Below are positions 46,205 to 59,584 of a DNA stretch of 64,000 bases, one piece after another. The stretch is from Cotesia glomerata (taxonomy: Eukaryota; Arthropoda; Insecta; Hymenoptera; Braconidae), in the NCBI RefSeq assembly GCF_020080835.1, contig NC_058161.1:24562837-24626836 (forward strand). The letters run 5' to 3'. Every line of letters begins with the position of its first letter. Position 1 is the first letter of the stretch. The position numbers were made by a program, and so were the translations under genes. The notes under the pieces are model-generated. The model was not told the origin of the DNA and searched no databases. It saw nothing but the letters and a program-made list of their open reading frames with translations.

Positions 46205-47185
46205 ATTTTATCAGTTTAACTACTGTTCCCGGAGTGTTCAACTACTGCGGCTTGTCAGAATTGATTGTTCAACTACTAATCCTTTGATAGTCTATCTTAA
46301 AAACGTTGTCAAAATATAAATATTGAATTATCTTTGTTATTTCGCGCTTTAATCAATTCAAAATTGTTTATATTTTCATGAAAAACACTAATTTGAACTA
46401 ATAATTATATCTTTATACATTAAAAGTATGGTCAAATACGTTTTACTTTGAAACCTTTTCAATTATTGGGTACTTTACCGTATTTTAAGTTGATTGGTAT
46501 GAATTTTATTTTTTTTTAAGCTTTATAAAAATAACTTGATTAAGTTATTTTTTTTTATTATTAACAATAACTTTTTTGAAATTTTGAAAATTTTGAAAAT
46601 TTAAAAAAAAAACTTTTAAATTGCTTGTAATTTTTATTTTCCAAGTGTATGATCATTGAATTTTAGAATTTTTTAAAATTATTTCTGTTGAGCTTATTGA
46701 GAAAAAAAAAATAACATATTGCAACAAATGTAAAGGATTATCGATCTTGTCCAGACTAGAAATCGAATTTACTAAGAGAATGAATATCCCGGGGCATTTC
46801 ATCCTCCCACGCTACCCGTTATCTCATTCCCACCCCCGCAGATCCACACCCACTTCCCCGGTCAATTTTTCCGTCACTTTATCACCCGACAATTGCTCTG
46901 TGCCAATTTCTATTACGGTGTAACATGAAAAAGTACAATGGTTATTTCATTTTCTACCTCAAATTACCGTGACTTAACCGTAACAGCCATTGACTTGACT
47001 GAACTTCAATCAATCTTTTCTGTTCTATATCTCCGAAACTATAGCACTTAAAAAAAAACTATAAGAAAGCTTTTTTGTAGAGAATTCAAAAACAAACAAA
47101 AAGTATCGTCTAACCGAAGCTCTATCTCTGATAGAAGCCGAGAAAATTGCATAAAACTGTTAGTTATAAATGAAGTCTATTGTGA
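46205..47185. other. Intergenic or upstream-intron sequence, no exon found
   Basis: A C-rich patch at 46795-46910 stands out from the AT-rich surroundings but has no open frame resembling the channel. The upstream exons of the channel gene (S1-S5, pore) were sought here without success. Confidence 0.4.
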
Positions 47186-47189
47186 AATA

Positions 47190-47250
47190 CACTCAGGGGG
47201 CGCGGGTTCGAATTCCGCAAATAATTTTTTTTTTTTTTTTTTTTTTTTTT
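47190..47250 (+). repeat. tRNA-like T-arm followed by poly(T)
   Basis: 'gcgggttcgaattccgc' forms a full T-arm stem-loop with a box B core and is followed within 10 bp by about 25 T. This looks like the head of a SINE or a tRNA pseudogene relic. No acceptor or D-arm can be drawn. Confidence 0.4.
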
Positions 47251-47380
47251 AATAAAGACCATGAATACCGTGCTCTAGAACGTCCTAAACATGATTTACT
47301 AAAGGAGAGAGGCTCCGGCGGGCTCGAGTCAACGCCAACGAACTGACACTGATCTTGATTTTTTTATTCACCCTCGGCAG

Positions 47381-49267
47381 ATACGTGTTTACGATAGTGA
47401 GCTACCTCATCGGAGTGTTTATTTTTGCGACGATAGTCGGCCAGGTGGGGAACGTTATTACCAACAGAAACGCCAATAGACTCGAGTTCGAGCGGCTCTT
47501 GGACGGCGCCAAGACGTATATGAGGCACCACAAAGTGCCCGGAGGGATGAAGAGGCGCGTGTTGAGGTGGTACGACTACAGCTGGTCCAGGGGGCGCATC
47601 CAAGGAGGGGGTGATATTAACACTGCCCTTGGACTACTGCCGGATAAGCTTAAGACTGAACTTGCACTTCATGTCAATCTTTCTGTTCTTAAGAAGGTCA
47701 CTATTTTTCAGGTGAGTTTTTGGTTTTATTTTTATTTTTTCTACTGTTTTAGGTTGCAAATTTTATGTCCCTTCATTTGAGTACCCACATGTGTTTTTTT
47801 TTTTTTTTTTTTAATTAAATACATGTGAAAAGACAATTTTAGATATGGAGCATTCCATAGTGACTATTGGGACATTTGACTGGAATTCCATCAATTATAT
47901 ATAATTACACGGAGAAAATAAAACAGCAATGATTACTGTTTCGTACAAATATTAGAAAAATGTTCATATTCAGCAGTGAGTGCTGTACGAAACACGACTG
48001 GTTAGTGCCAGAACACGACTCAGTAATGTGCAGACAATAATCAGTAGTTTTTATGTAGCGTTCTCTACTGTCCCAAACATTCTAACCTCATTTTATTCCA
48101 AAGCAGTACTGAGTACTGCACAAAATAGTAATCAGTGTTGTTTTTTTTTCTCCGTGTATGTGACTGAAACTTATATTATAGTAAAATTTGTCTTATAATA
48201 TCGACGGTCTAATTAGCAATTTGTCTAACTCCTTATTTTTTAGAGGGTGATTTTTTAACATTTTGATGTAGCCATAATTGAATTATAAGTTATTTGAAAG
48301 ATTCAAACCTAAATATTATATCTCTATTAGATAATAACGATATTAAATGGTTTTTTAAAGTGATCATAAATTTTGAACTAATTGTTTTTTTCGTATAAAT
48401 AGAAGATTCTCTAAAATGGAGTTAGACAATTTGCTAATTAGAACGTCGATATAAAAGAATAACTAATTAACAACATCCCTTTGTCAAAAACCTCCATTAC
48501 TTTTTAAGTTTCTCGTAATTATCATTTGACCGAGTGTGACTGGTGAGACTAAGAAAAATCCTTTTCTCTTACCAAAGGTATACTTAAAGTCCAATTTCAG
48601 TTCGACCACTAAACTTTTAAAAAATACTTCCGTCCAAAATACAAAATTTATCCTACAAACATTCAATATTATGAAGAATTAGACTGATTACCTACGTAGA
48701 AACAATTAAAAAAATTTTTTTTATTGTGACTGGTGGAACAGGCATTTGTGACTGGTGGGACAAGTACAAAATGTCTACATCAAGTTGTTTATTAAAAAGA
48801 CTTTTATATTATTTCAACCTTAGAAACATTATTGTTTATTTATTTAACCATAAATTATCTAGGATAATTAAAAAAAAACTAATTAAAAAACACAAATAAA
48901 GGATTTAGCATGCTGACAACACGATCTTGATAAACGTAGGTGTTAATTAATAACGAACATAAAAAAATTTATTTTTAAAACTGTAATAATAAATATGTTA
49001 GTTCATAACAAACATAAGATGAATTTGTTCTTAAAACTATTAAAACAACATTTGTACCGGATACAAGTTAGTACAGCTGAAAAGTTACTAGGAGAGAAAA
49101 ATCGATTTTCTTATTGATTAAAAAAAATTTTCTTTACAAATTAGTAAAATATAAACTTTGAATAATAAATTAGAATGAATTAGAGAAATTTTTTGATTTT
49201 AGTCATTTTTCTATTTTCCATGGAAAGCCCCCTATGTATTTATATATGGATCACATATGTCATATAT

Positions 49268-49331
<64 letters not shown>

Positions 49332-52300
49332 ATGTGTGTTTATGTATGGATCTATTTGTTACAAATGTGTCTATGTATCGTCCTATGGATCACATACATC
49401 GCACAGAAAGAAAAATTTTTTGGAAAACAAAATTCTTGGCTCAAGAAAATTTTAGGTTGCCTGAAGAAAGACCGAAGTTGTGTTGGTCGAAGTAAAATTT
49501 TTTCTTGAAATTCTAATCTTGGTGGAAGTAATTTTTTCTTAATTCAAATCATCAAAAATACTTGATACAATAAATTTTTATCTTTGATCAAGATTTTTAG
49601 ATACTTTAGGGAAGCAGCGCCACCTACTTCAGCTGAGAAAAAAATTTTTTCACCTTGAGAAAATTTTTCTCTTGAATATTTGATACTTATTTTATATTAT
49701 TTTAGCGTGCAATTATACATATTAAATGAAAAAAAATGATGAAATATTATTTGATCTTCCCATTTGACATGTTATATCAATAAAATTTAGATCATTTTAT
49801 ATCAATAAAATTTAGATCATTTTATATCAATAAAATTTACATCATTTTATATCAATAAAATTTACATCATTTTATATCAATAAAATTTACATCATTTTAT
49901 ATCAATAAAAATATTAATGAAAACTTACTTCTATCTTTATATTTAATTTTTTGGAGCAAGAGAGAAATTTTCTCAAGACAAGAAAATTTACTTCTATCAA
50001 GAACTAAATTTTTTGGAGCAAGAGGCTGAATTTTCTCAAAACAACAAGATTTTCTTGACTTAAATAAATTTTCTTGGATCAAGATACGTATTTATTAAAG
50101 CAAAAGAATTAATTTTGTTAAAATAAGTAAAATTCTTGTCAAAAAAAAATTTTTTTTTTCGCTCAAGAAAATAATTAGGAAGAAAAATATTTTCTTGGCT
50201 CAAGTGAACCTTTTTTACCTATGAACATATGTAACTTATTACACCCAAATATGACTTGTGGGTACTCATTTTACTCGTAATCACACAACGGTCTCCAAAA
50301 TTCCTCTAAGATCTAGAAAAAAAAATTTTACTAATATCTAACTAAAAAAAAAACGTATTCTTCCCAAAATCGACGATTTAAATAAAAGTCCGAAAATATA
50401 TAGTGCCAATAGAAATAAAAAAAACCAAGTGAGAGAACAAATGTTTACAAATGTCGAAATCATGAAAAAGTTGGAGATAAAGCTTATAAAAAAGCAAGAT
50501 ATCCTTTTTTGTCTCCTTGACAGGGTTTTTCTCCATACAGATGAGAGCGAGCTCGGAAACGGAAGTGAATCGATAGCAAGCAATGAGGCTTTTTATGTCA
50601 TCCCCTCGTTTCACTTCAACCCCTTCGCAAACCCTTGAACCTCCAATTTTCTAATACCTCCTCATCCTCACCCTCTCTTACTCCCCCTCTCCCCCTCTCA
50701 CTTCTCCCACTCATTCGTTTTCTGCGCTCCCACCCGGACACCTCAAACCACACTCTTTTGCGTCATTTATTTGAACAATCAGATATGGCTGGAATACAGA
50801 TGATTTTTTGTGAAAACGACAGCATTTTTTTATTTTTTCCATATGCCAGTCACGTTTGTATGTTTTTCCCCGCGACAATATTTATCGGTCCAGAAAAATT
50901 TTGTTAGCTCAAATTGCGTCGAATAACGCTCAAACGTAAAAGAATTTTTAAATATTAATAACTTGATTCATTAATCCTATAGATTGCGACTAGTTGTTTA
51001 AATACATCGAAATAATAAATAATCTGTTGAATCGAAAGTGAATTAATGCAAACAGTTTGGAGCTCCATGACTAAATTATCGAAAGCCCTCGATAACCTGA
51101 AATATCTAGCATAAATATTCATAAACTGAAATATGAATACTTCCATCGAATCCCTATGGGTGTTTGCGTGATTACAAATGAATTCATTCAATATCAATGT
51201 ACTAGCCGATCCATCGATGACACGCCAATAAATCTTTCATGTTTTAGTCGGCTGTAAATTTTTCAATTGAATATTAAACAATAATCTGTTTTTCACTTTT
51301 TTCAATTTTTTCTCATTCACACATCTAAAATATCAATAATTTCTGACTAATTTTATTCTATAACTTCTTTTGGGTGCATTCGACGCAGTTTCTTCACCAA
51401 ATAAAGTGTGTTCAAGGTTCTGAGTCAATCAGATTGATAGTCGAGAAGTAATTTAAAAAAAAAAAAACGAAAAAAGTAGTGTTTTTCCTGTTTTTCTGGT
51501 TTTTTTGTGTAAATTTTTGAGAACGTCTTCGAAACGCCTTATCGATTGATGTAAAAATTCTATTAAAACTTTCAATCGCCGTGTCCAGAGTTTCAATTCA
51601 GAATCAGCTGGAAATTCTAAAAGTTATACCAAAAAATACGCTTTTATCAATGGACCTAAAACGTTACAACTTTTGAACGCGTCGTTAGATTTTGCTCTTT
51701 TGGCGCCATTCTATGCAGTTTCTCAAACAAAAATAGTGCACATAAGGTTTTGTGCCAATCGGATCAAAAATTCAAATTTTATATCCAAAAAACGTAAAAA
51801 AATGTGTCTTTTTCTATATCTCTACTGTTTTTGTTAATTTTTTTTTTTGAACGGTTAGATCGATTAACTTCAAAATTGTTTTATATTTGAGTTTCAATGA
51901 GTTTAATAGTTTGCTATGTCCAGAATCTCAATCCGCTGAAAATTCTAAAAGTTATACCAAAAAATACGCTTTTTTCGATGCACCTAGAACGTTACAACTT
52001 TTGAACGCGTAGTTTGATTTTGATTTTTTGGGCAACATTCTACGCAGTTTCTCAAGCAAAATTAGTGCATATAAGGTTTTGTGCTAATCGGATCAAAATT
52101 TCAAAAGTTATATCCAAAAAACGTAAAAAAAATTTGTCTTTTTCTATATTTATAACGGTTAGATCAATTAACTTCAAAATTCTTTTATATTTGAATCTCA
52201 ATGAACCTGATAGATTGTTGTATTTAGAATTTCAATCGGTTGAAAATTCCGAAATTTATTCCAAAAAATACACTTTTTTCGATGCACCTAAAACGTTACA

Positions 52301-55300
52301 ACTTTTCAACGTGTCGTTTGATTTTGATTTTTTGGGTGCCATTCTACGCAGTTTCTCAAACAGAAAAAGTCTATATGTGGTTTTATGTCAATCGACCCAA
52401 AAATTTCACAGTTATCTTAAAAAAACCTTAGAAAAGTATCTTTTTTTTCCTATATTTCCTCATTTTTTTGTGAACATTCTTGAAATGGTACAACCGATTA
52501 ATTTCAAAACTTCTCTATAACCATATCTCTAAAAGCTTTTGGAATTAATGTATCCAGAATATCAATCAACTGAGGATTTCCAAAGTTGCGCTAAAAAATA
52601 ACTATTTTTTCAATGCACCTAAAACGTTACAACTTTTAAACGCGTGATTCGATTTTGATCTTTTTGGCGACATCTCACGCAGTTTTTCAATCAGAATAAG
52701 TGCATAGAAGGTTTTATACCTATCGGATCAAAAATTCAAAAGTTATATCTAAAAAACGTAAAAAAAATGTGTCTTTCTATATTTATACTGTTTCTGTTAA
52801 TTTTTTTTTGAACGGTTAGATCGATTAACTTCAAAATTCTTTTATATTTGAGTCTTAATGAGCCTGATAGATTGTTGTGTTCAAAATCTCAATCGGATGA
52901 AAATTTCAAAAGTTATATAAAAAATTACACTTTTATTAATACACCTAATCGTTGCAACTTTTGAACTCGTGGTTCGACTTTGATTTTTTTGGCGGCATTT
53001 TATGTAGTTTTTCAAATAGAAAAAGTGTATATGGGTGATTCTCTGTCAGGACGTCTTAAATCTGTACAAAATTGTCCGACCAAATTATTTTTGATTTTAT
53101 TAGAAAAAAAAATTAACAAAGGCTACAAAACTATCTGCTTAATCACAATAAATAAATAGCCGATTTAATTTTTGCTTTTTCGATATTTGTGTATCTTTTG
53201 CCATATAACATGCCAGGGGACTCTTTTTTTTTTTTTTATCAAATTAAGAAAAATCAAGCAAACTATTTCAATGCATTCAATTTTTCAAGTTCTCAATGAT
53301 TATTTACATTAATTAGAATAATATTAAGACTTATGGATCCAATTTTATAAATAAATTATAAATAAAAATAGTTGCCAGGGGACTGAGTATCTCGTGGCCT
53401 AGACACATATTTCCAGCATAAACGGTGTTTTGACACTAAATAAAATGGCGATAAAGCGCTAAAAGCCCTATGGTTATTAACTCAAGGCTAGTTAGGTCCT
53501 TATAAACCTTACAGAACATAAAATAGCAGGCTGGATTCTTTTTTTGGCTTTGAACTTCTGGCAGGGGACTGTTCTTAAAATGCCTGGGACAAACTTTGGT
53601 TTAAGGAATTTAATGAAACAAATTAATTTTCGGTACTTTTTATTGAAGAAGATTGTTAGTTAACTAATTAAGTTTATAAACATTATGGACTAAATTATAT
53701 ATTATGGACGAATAACTTAAAATTTAATCTTAAAGTTTCAATTTTGGGAATAGGACAGTCCAGGGGACTGTTATTTCGGTGGTTTACGAATTTATAGTAA
53801 AAAAACCAAAATTTATTTCATTTTAGTTTTCAGTGCTCCAAATAAAAATGTTTTTTTACTTTCGTAATAAGTTTTTTTTAGTTACAAAATAACAATTTTT
53901 TTAATAAAAATATGCTTGGGACAGCAAAAAACATCCTTACAAAGAATCACCCATATAAGGTTTTGTGCCAATCAGTTTAAAAGTTATCCTAAAAAAACAT
54001 AATTTTTATCGATAATGACTAGAAATTTTAATTGGGACTTCCAGTGAACTGCCTTGATTTCTGTCTAACAAAGAACACGGGGTCGAATCGTCGTTAAAAG
54101 TACTCGAGAATGATTGTTCGAAGGGAAGAGGCCGTGCAAATAGAAAAGGGATAAAATTGGAGAAGGTGGAAGGTGGAAGGCGTGCATCGCAGATTTGTTA
54201 ATAACCGACCGGGTTGACCCACATAGAGGCGTCTAAATCGAAAACTGGATGATGTGGATACGGGAATGAGGCGGTGATAGGTTCATGTATATATATATTT
54301 ATAAATCGAAGAGTAGGAAAGGAGGAGGGTTGCGAAAACGATGATGAAAAGGAGGTTCAAGGGATCCTACCATGGTTCTCAAACTCTCAATTTAACTTAG
54401 ATATGTAAGAGGACAAAAGAAATGATTATGTTGCTAGAAGCTCGTCCTAGACTTTTTATCTTTTTGCGGCGAGGATCAAGGGAAGAACTCGGGAGTGAGG
54501 TCGAGCTTTTATTAAAGTCTAGACGTAACAAAGGATTATTTATTACCAACTTTTGATAATTAATTTTGGAGACTGGCTTTATTCTCTGATGAAATTTTTG
54601 TTATTAAATTTAATTTTTTGTAATAGCTTTTGACCATTTCTCCGTTTTTTTTTTATTGAATTTTAGAAGTCGGAACAGTATTTGTAATTAATAAAAATGT
54701 TAATTTAATTTTCAGGAGTGCCAGCCGGAATTTCTCCACGACCTAGTTCTAAAAATGAAAGCCTACATCTTCACACCGGGTGATTCAATCTGCCGGAAGG
54801 GTGAAGTCGCCCGTGAGATGTTTATAATAGCCGATGGCATTTTAGAAGTTATCTCTGAGACTGGTCGCGTACTGACAACCATGAAAGCCGGGGATTTCTT
54901 CGGAGAAATCGGCATTCTTAATCTTGATGGCCTAAATAAGTAAGAACCATAAACTTTTTTATTTTATACGATAAGATAAAAAAAATTTTCAAATGCTCAC
55001 TTGAAAATTTGAAGAGCCTTTTTTGATATCCTACAGTAGAAATTTATCTAAAAAATTTTATTTCGGCTTTAATAGAAGCTTTTTTGGATAGTCCTAATCA
55101 AAAAATTAGATTTTTATGATTAATCGGCCCCGAAAAGGGTTCAAATAATTTTTTTCATAATAATGATATATATCACTAGAAAGAGGATTAAAAAAGCTAT
55201 AAGATCCATTTTTCAAAAAATTTTTTTGATTTTTTAGTTCTGAGATATCGAGCTTTAAAGTTAGAAAAACGCCCAAATTGTAATTTTTTTTTTTGATTAA

Positions 55301-58300
55301 TCGAGCCTAAAAAATGTTAAAAAATTTTTTCTATCAATAATGATATAAATCACTGAAAATAGGATTGAAAAAGCTTTAAGATTCTTTTTTCAAAAAATTT
55401 TTTTCGATTTTTCAGTTTTGAGATATCGAGCTTTAAAGTTAAAAAAATGCTCAAAATGTAATTTTTTTTTATTAATCGGCCCTGAAAAGGGTTAAAATAA
55501 TTTTTTTTTTGAAATTTCATATACATTATCTAAAAGAGGGTCAAAAAATATAAAAAATTCATTGGTAAAAAAATTTTTTTAGTCATTTTATTTCAAAATA
55601 TCAAGATATACATTTATTAAAAAGTGTAAAAATCTACTTTTTTGATTAATCAAGCCCGAAAAAAGGTTGAAAAAAATTTGTTTATCAATAATTTCATAAA
55701 TTACTGAAAAGAGGATTGAAAAAGCTTTAAGATCCTTTTTTCAAAATATTTTTCCTTTAATTTGGCTCCAAGATCCCAAGCTCTAAACTGTCAACCACAA
55801 ATTATAAACTGATTAACGAGTGGTGGTTTGGAGCTTCTGGTTCCAGCAAGAGTTGTCTGACAGGGTGTCTAGGGTTGCCCTTATCAAATCCTTCAAAGTT
55901 CACTTACCTAGAATCGACCGATTCTAACCCAAGTTTCAGGTCATTAATCTTAATTTTTCCATTCCAGACGCACAGCAGACGTGAGATCGGTCGGCTACTC
56001 CGAGCTGTTCAGCCTATCTCGCGAAGACGTTCTAGCAGCGATGAAAGACTACCCAGAAGCCCAAGAAATCCTCCAGAACCTTGGAAGAAAAAGACTAATG
56101 GAGGCGCAGAGAGTAGCGCGACTATACCGAGCGGCTTCTCCAGGCCACGATTCTTCAGACAACAGCGCCAGCAAGCGGATAGTTTCCAAGCTGAAGAGCG
56201 ACGTCAAGAGCCTGAAGACAGTCTTAAGAAAGAGCAGGAGGTCTCGTCCAGAAGAAGCGATGGAGCTGCAGCCACTAACCTCGAAAGTTCCGCCATTAAG
56301 GAGGCAAAACAAGGTCGACGTTGAAGACCGAATTGAAGCAGCTCCTGGAGAGCCGCCGGTTTCGCCTTTAGGGGCGGGGCTTCCTCTTCTCTCGCGGCTC
56401 CGCCATCTCAAGGAGAAGCACGACCGTGAAGAGCGCCGCCATCTTGTCGACATGCACATGCCCGAGCGCTTAGCTCCAGATCCTGCAGGTCAAACTGCGA
56501 AAGCAGAAGATTTGAACCCGATGAACCCGAATTTGCCTTTGCTCCAGAGGATTCTCTTGCTGAAGAACAAGGCTGAGCCGGAAGAGAAGGACAAGGACAA
56601 GGTCAAGGAGGTCAAGGTCCTTAAGGAGAAGATTGTTCCGATGAAACTGGAGGTATTGCCTAGGAAGGTCGATAAAGAAGAGGAGAGCTCCAATAGCATC
56701 AAGCGGCCCTGGGAGATGTTGAAGGACGCGTCGATCAGCACGGCGACTGTCTTATCGACCGTTCAGCAGCAGGTTAAGAAGGAAACTAGGCGGAGTCTTG
56801 TGCAGATAAGGCAGCAGACTAAAATGTACTCGTCGGTTGATGACCTCTCGCCGGAGTACTGCGGACTTCCGTTTGTTAAGAAGTTGAAGATTTTGAACGA
56901 GAGGCAGAAGCTTGCGGAACTAGAGAAGGCGGTTAGAAGCTCTAGTTTGGATTGCGGGGAGGCTACTGAAGCTGAGTTTGATGGAAATTTGACCAGAAGT
57001 CATTCTGAGGCATGTGCTATTGAATATGCGAGGAAATTAGCGAAGTTTAATAAGGTACATGATTTTTAGGGGCAACAAAAGTGATCTTTTGAGTTTAAAA
57101 AAAAAATTTTGTTTTTTTGGTTGGAGGCGCTGAAAATTAAGAGTGATATTAAAGTTAAAATAATGTATGTTACACGATTTTGAAGCTTAAAAACTCTTAA
57201 GATTCTTTAGCTAAAGAAATGAACAAAAAATTTTTTTCAAGTTTTTTTTTAACTTTCAAACATAAAAAATTAAAATCCGGAATTTTTTTCTTCTATTTGA
57301 GGTTGCTGAAAATTGAGAGAAATTTTAAATTCAATATTGAGTATGATAGATATTTTTAAATCTTAAAGATCCAACTCTAAGATCTCAAAGCCGAAGACAT
57401 GAAAATAATTTTTTTTTTTAATTTTCTCGAGCTTCAAAAATTAAAACCTAAAATTTATTGATTTTGTCTTTTGTTTGGGGGCGCTGAAAGTAAAATCTAA
57501 TATTGAGGAAAAAATTAATTATGATACATGCTTTTGGAGCTTGAAAACTCTCCTTTAAGATCCTTTAGCCAAAGAAATGAAAAAGAAATTTTTTTCATAT
57601 TTTTTTTAACTTTCAAACTTAAAAAATAAAAATTCGGAATTTTTTTCTTTTGATTGAGGGTGTTGAAAATTGAGAAAAATATTGAATTAACTCAATATTA
57701 AGTATGATACATATTTTCAAAGCTTAAAAAGTCTTTCTTAAGATTCCTGAGCCAAAAACATAAAAAATAATTTTTTTTGAGTCCCAAAAATTAAAAACTA
57801 AAATTTATTGATTTTGTATTTTGATTGGGGGCGCTGAAAATAAAGATTAATATTGAAGTGAAAATTAATTCTGATACATTATTTTGAAGCTTAAGAGTTC
57901 TACTTTGAGATCCTATAGCCGAAGATGTAAAAAATAATTTTTTTTTCAATTTTTTGAAGCTTCAAAAATTAAAAATTGAAATCTATTGAATTTGATTTTT
58001 TTGGTTGGAGGCGCTGAAGATTAAAGTAAAAATAATGTATGATACATGATTTTAAAGCTTGAAAACTCTCCTTTGAGATCCTTTAGCCGAAGAAATGAAA
58101 AAAAAATTTTTTCAAATTTCAAACTTAGAAAATTAAAATTCAGAATTTTTTTTTTTTGATTGAGGGTGCTGAAAATTAATAGAAATATTGAAGTAAATAT
58201 TGACTATGATACAGATTTTTAAAGCTTAAAAAGTCTTTTTTAAGATACCTTAGCCAAAGATATAACAAATAATTATTGAGTAATTTTTTTTGAGTCCCAA

Positions 58301-59501
58301 AAATTAAAAACTAAAATTTATTGATTTTGTCTTTTGATTAGGGGCGTTGGAAATAAAGGCTAATATTGAAGTAAAAATTAATTATAATACATTATTTTGA
58401 AGCTTAAAGATCTTACTTTGAGGACCTATAGCCGAAGATATAAGAAAAAATTTTTTTATAATTATTTTTGATTTTAAAATGTTGAAAATTGTATTTAAGA
58501 ATTTTTTTTTTTTTCAATTACTAATAATATAAATTTTCCAGGAACACGGAAAGCGTCAGCGAGATGATCCATTATCCCCAGAGAACGAAACCCTGGAAAG
58601 GCGGAACCTGAAGAGCATTCTGAAAAAGCTATCAGCCGGCAGTCGAGCAAGCAGTTTAGAGACGTCGATAACGCCAGATCCAGACTTGGTAACAGCGGAA
58701 TTGAGGAAGCTGATGCGCGCGCCGACGATCGAAGGTTACGCAGCTCGACATTCAAAGCTGTCGAAGAGCGTGACCTTCAACTACACGATGCAGAGTCCCC
58801 CGTCGGAGTCATCCGGAGCGAACGTCGACGAGACGGGCAGCGGGAGCACCGACGGGCAGGTTGAAGATCTTAAGCCCGAGGAGTCGTCGCTACCAATAAA
58901 CTTGCCCAATAAATTTAGTATCCGTCCTCTTGGTAGCGGTGATGTCGTTAAAATGCTTTCGAGACCTGATGACGAGTGTCTGGGTGATCTGGTTGCGGGA
59001 ATCCGCGACGTTATTCAGAAACGCATGGTAAGTTGGTCAATTTTTGGCTGGAAAAATAAAATTGAAGTTAGAATTTTTTTATGTTTCCTTTGATTGGGGG
59101 CGCTGAAAATTTAGAGTTATCTCTATATATATAAAAATGAATCCCTATTTCCCTTGGTCATGCCATCACGCGTTAACGGCTGGACCGATTTCACTAATTA
59201 TTTTTTTGATGAGTTTGTTATTGTCAGGAGAAGGTTCTTATGAAAGAAAAAATTAAGAAAATTGCGCGGGAAATTAGAAAATTTAAGAATACTCAACCAC
59301 CGTATAAAATCTATATCTATATTTATATTTCCTTTATACGTTATAGTTAAAAGATGATTTATAAAAAAAAAAAAAACATTTGAAAAAAAAATCGTAAATA
59401 TTAAAAAATAGAAAAATTAAAAATTAAAATGCAGCCAACATGTAATCGGGAGGTTCTGGGTTCATATCCCAGTCCGAGATATCTGAATTTTCTCACATCT
59501 T

Positions 59502-59584
<83 letters not shown>

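Noticed and set aside
47226..47250. Poly(T) as a Pol III terminator of a tRNA gene
   Set aside because: Only a T-arm can be drawn upstream; there is no D-arm, anticodon arm or acceptor stem.
47291..47362. GC-richer sequence just before the first channel exon, read as an extension of that exon
   Set aside because: The frame does not give the pore/S6 sequence expected for the family, and a good acceptor (ttcaccctcggcag) lies at 47380.
55875..56324. 149-codon frame overlapping the channel exon in another frame
   Set aside because: It is a shadow of the real exon 55968-57054, which has matching splice phases and a conserved protein.
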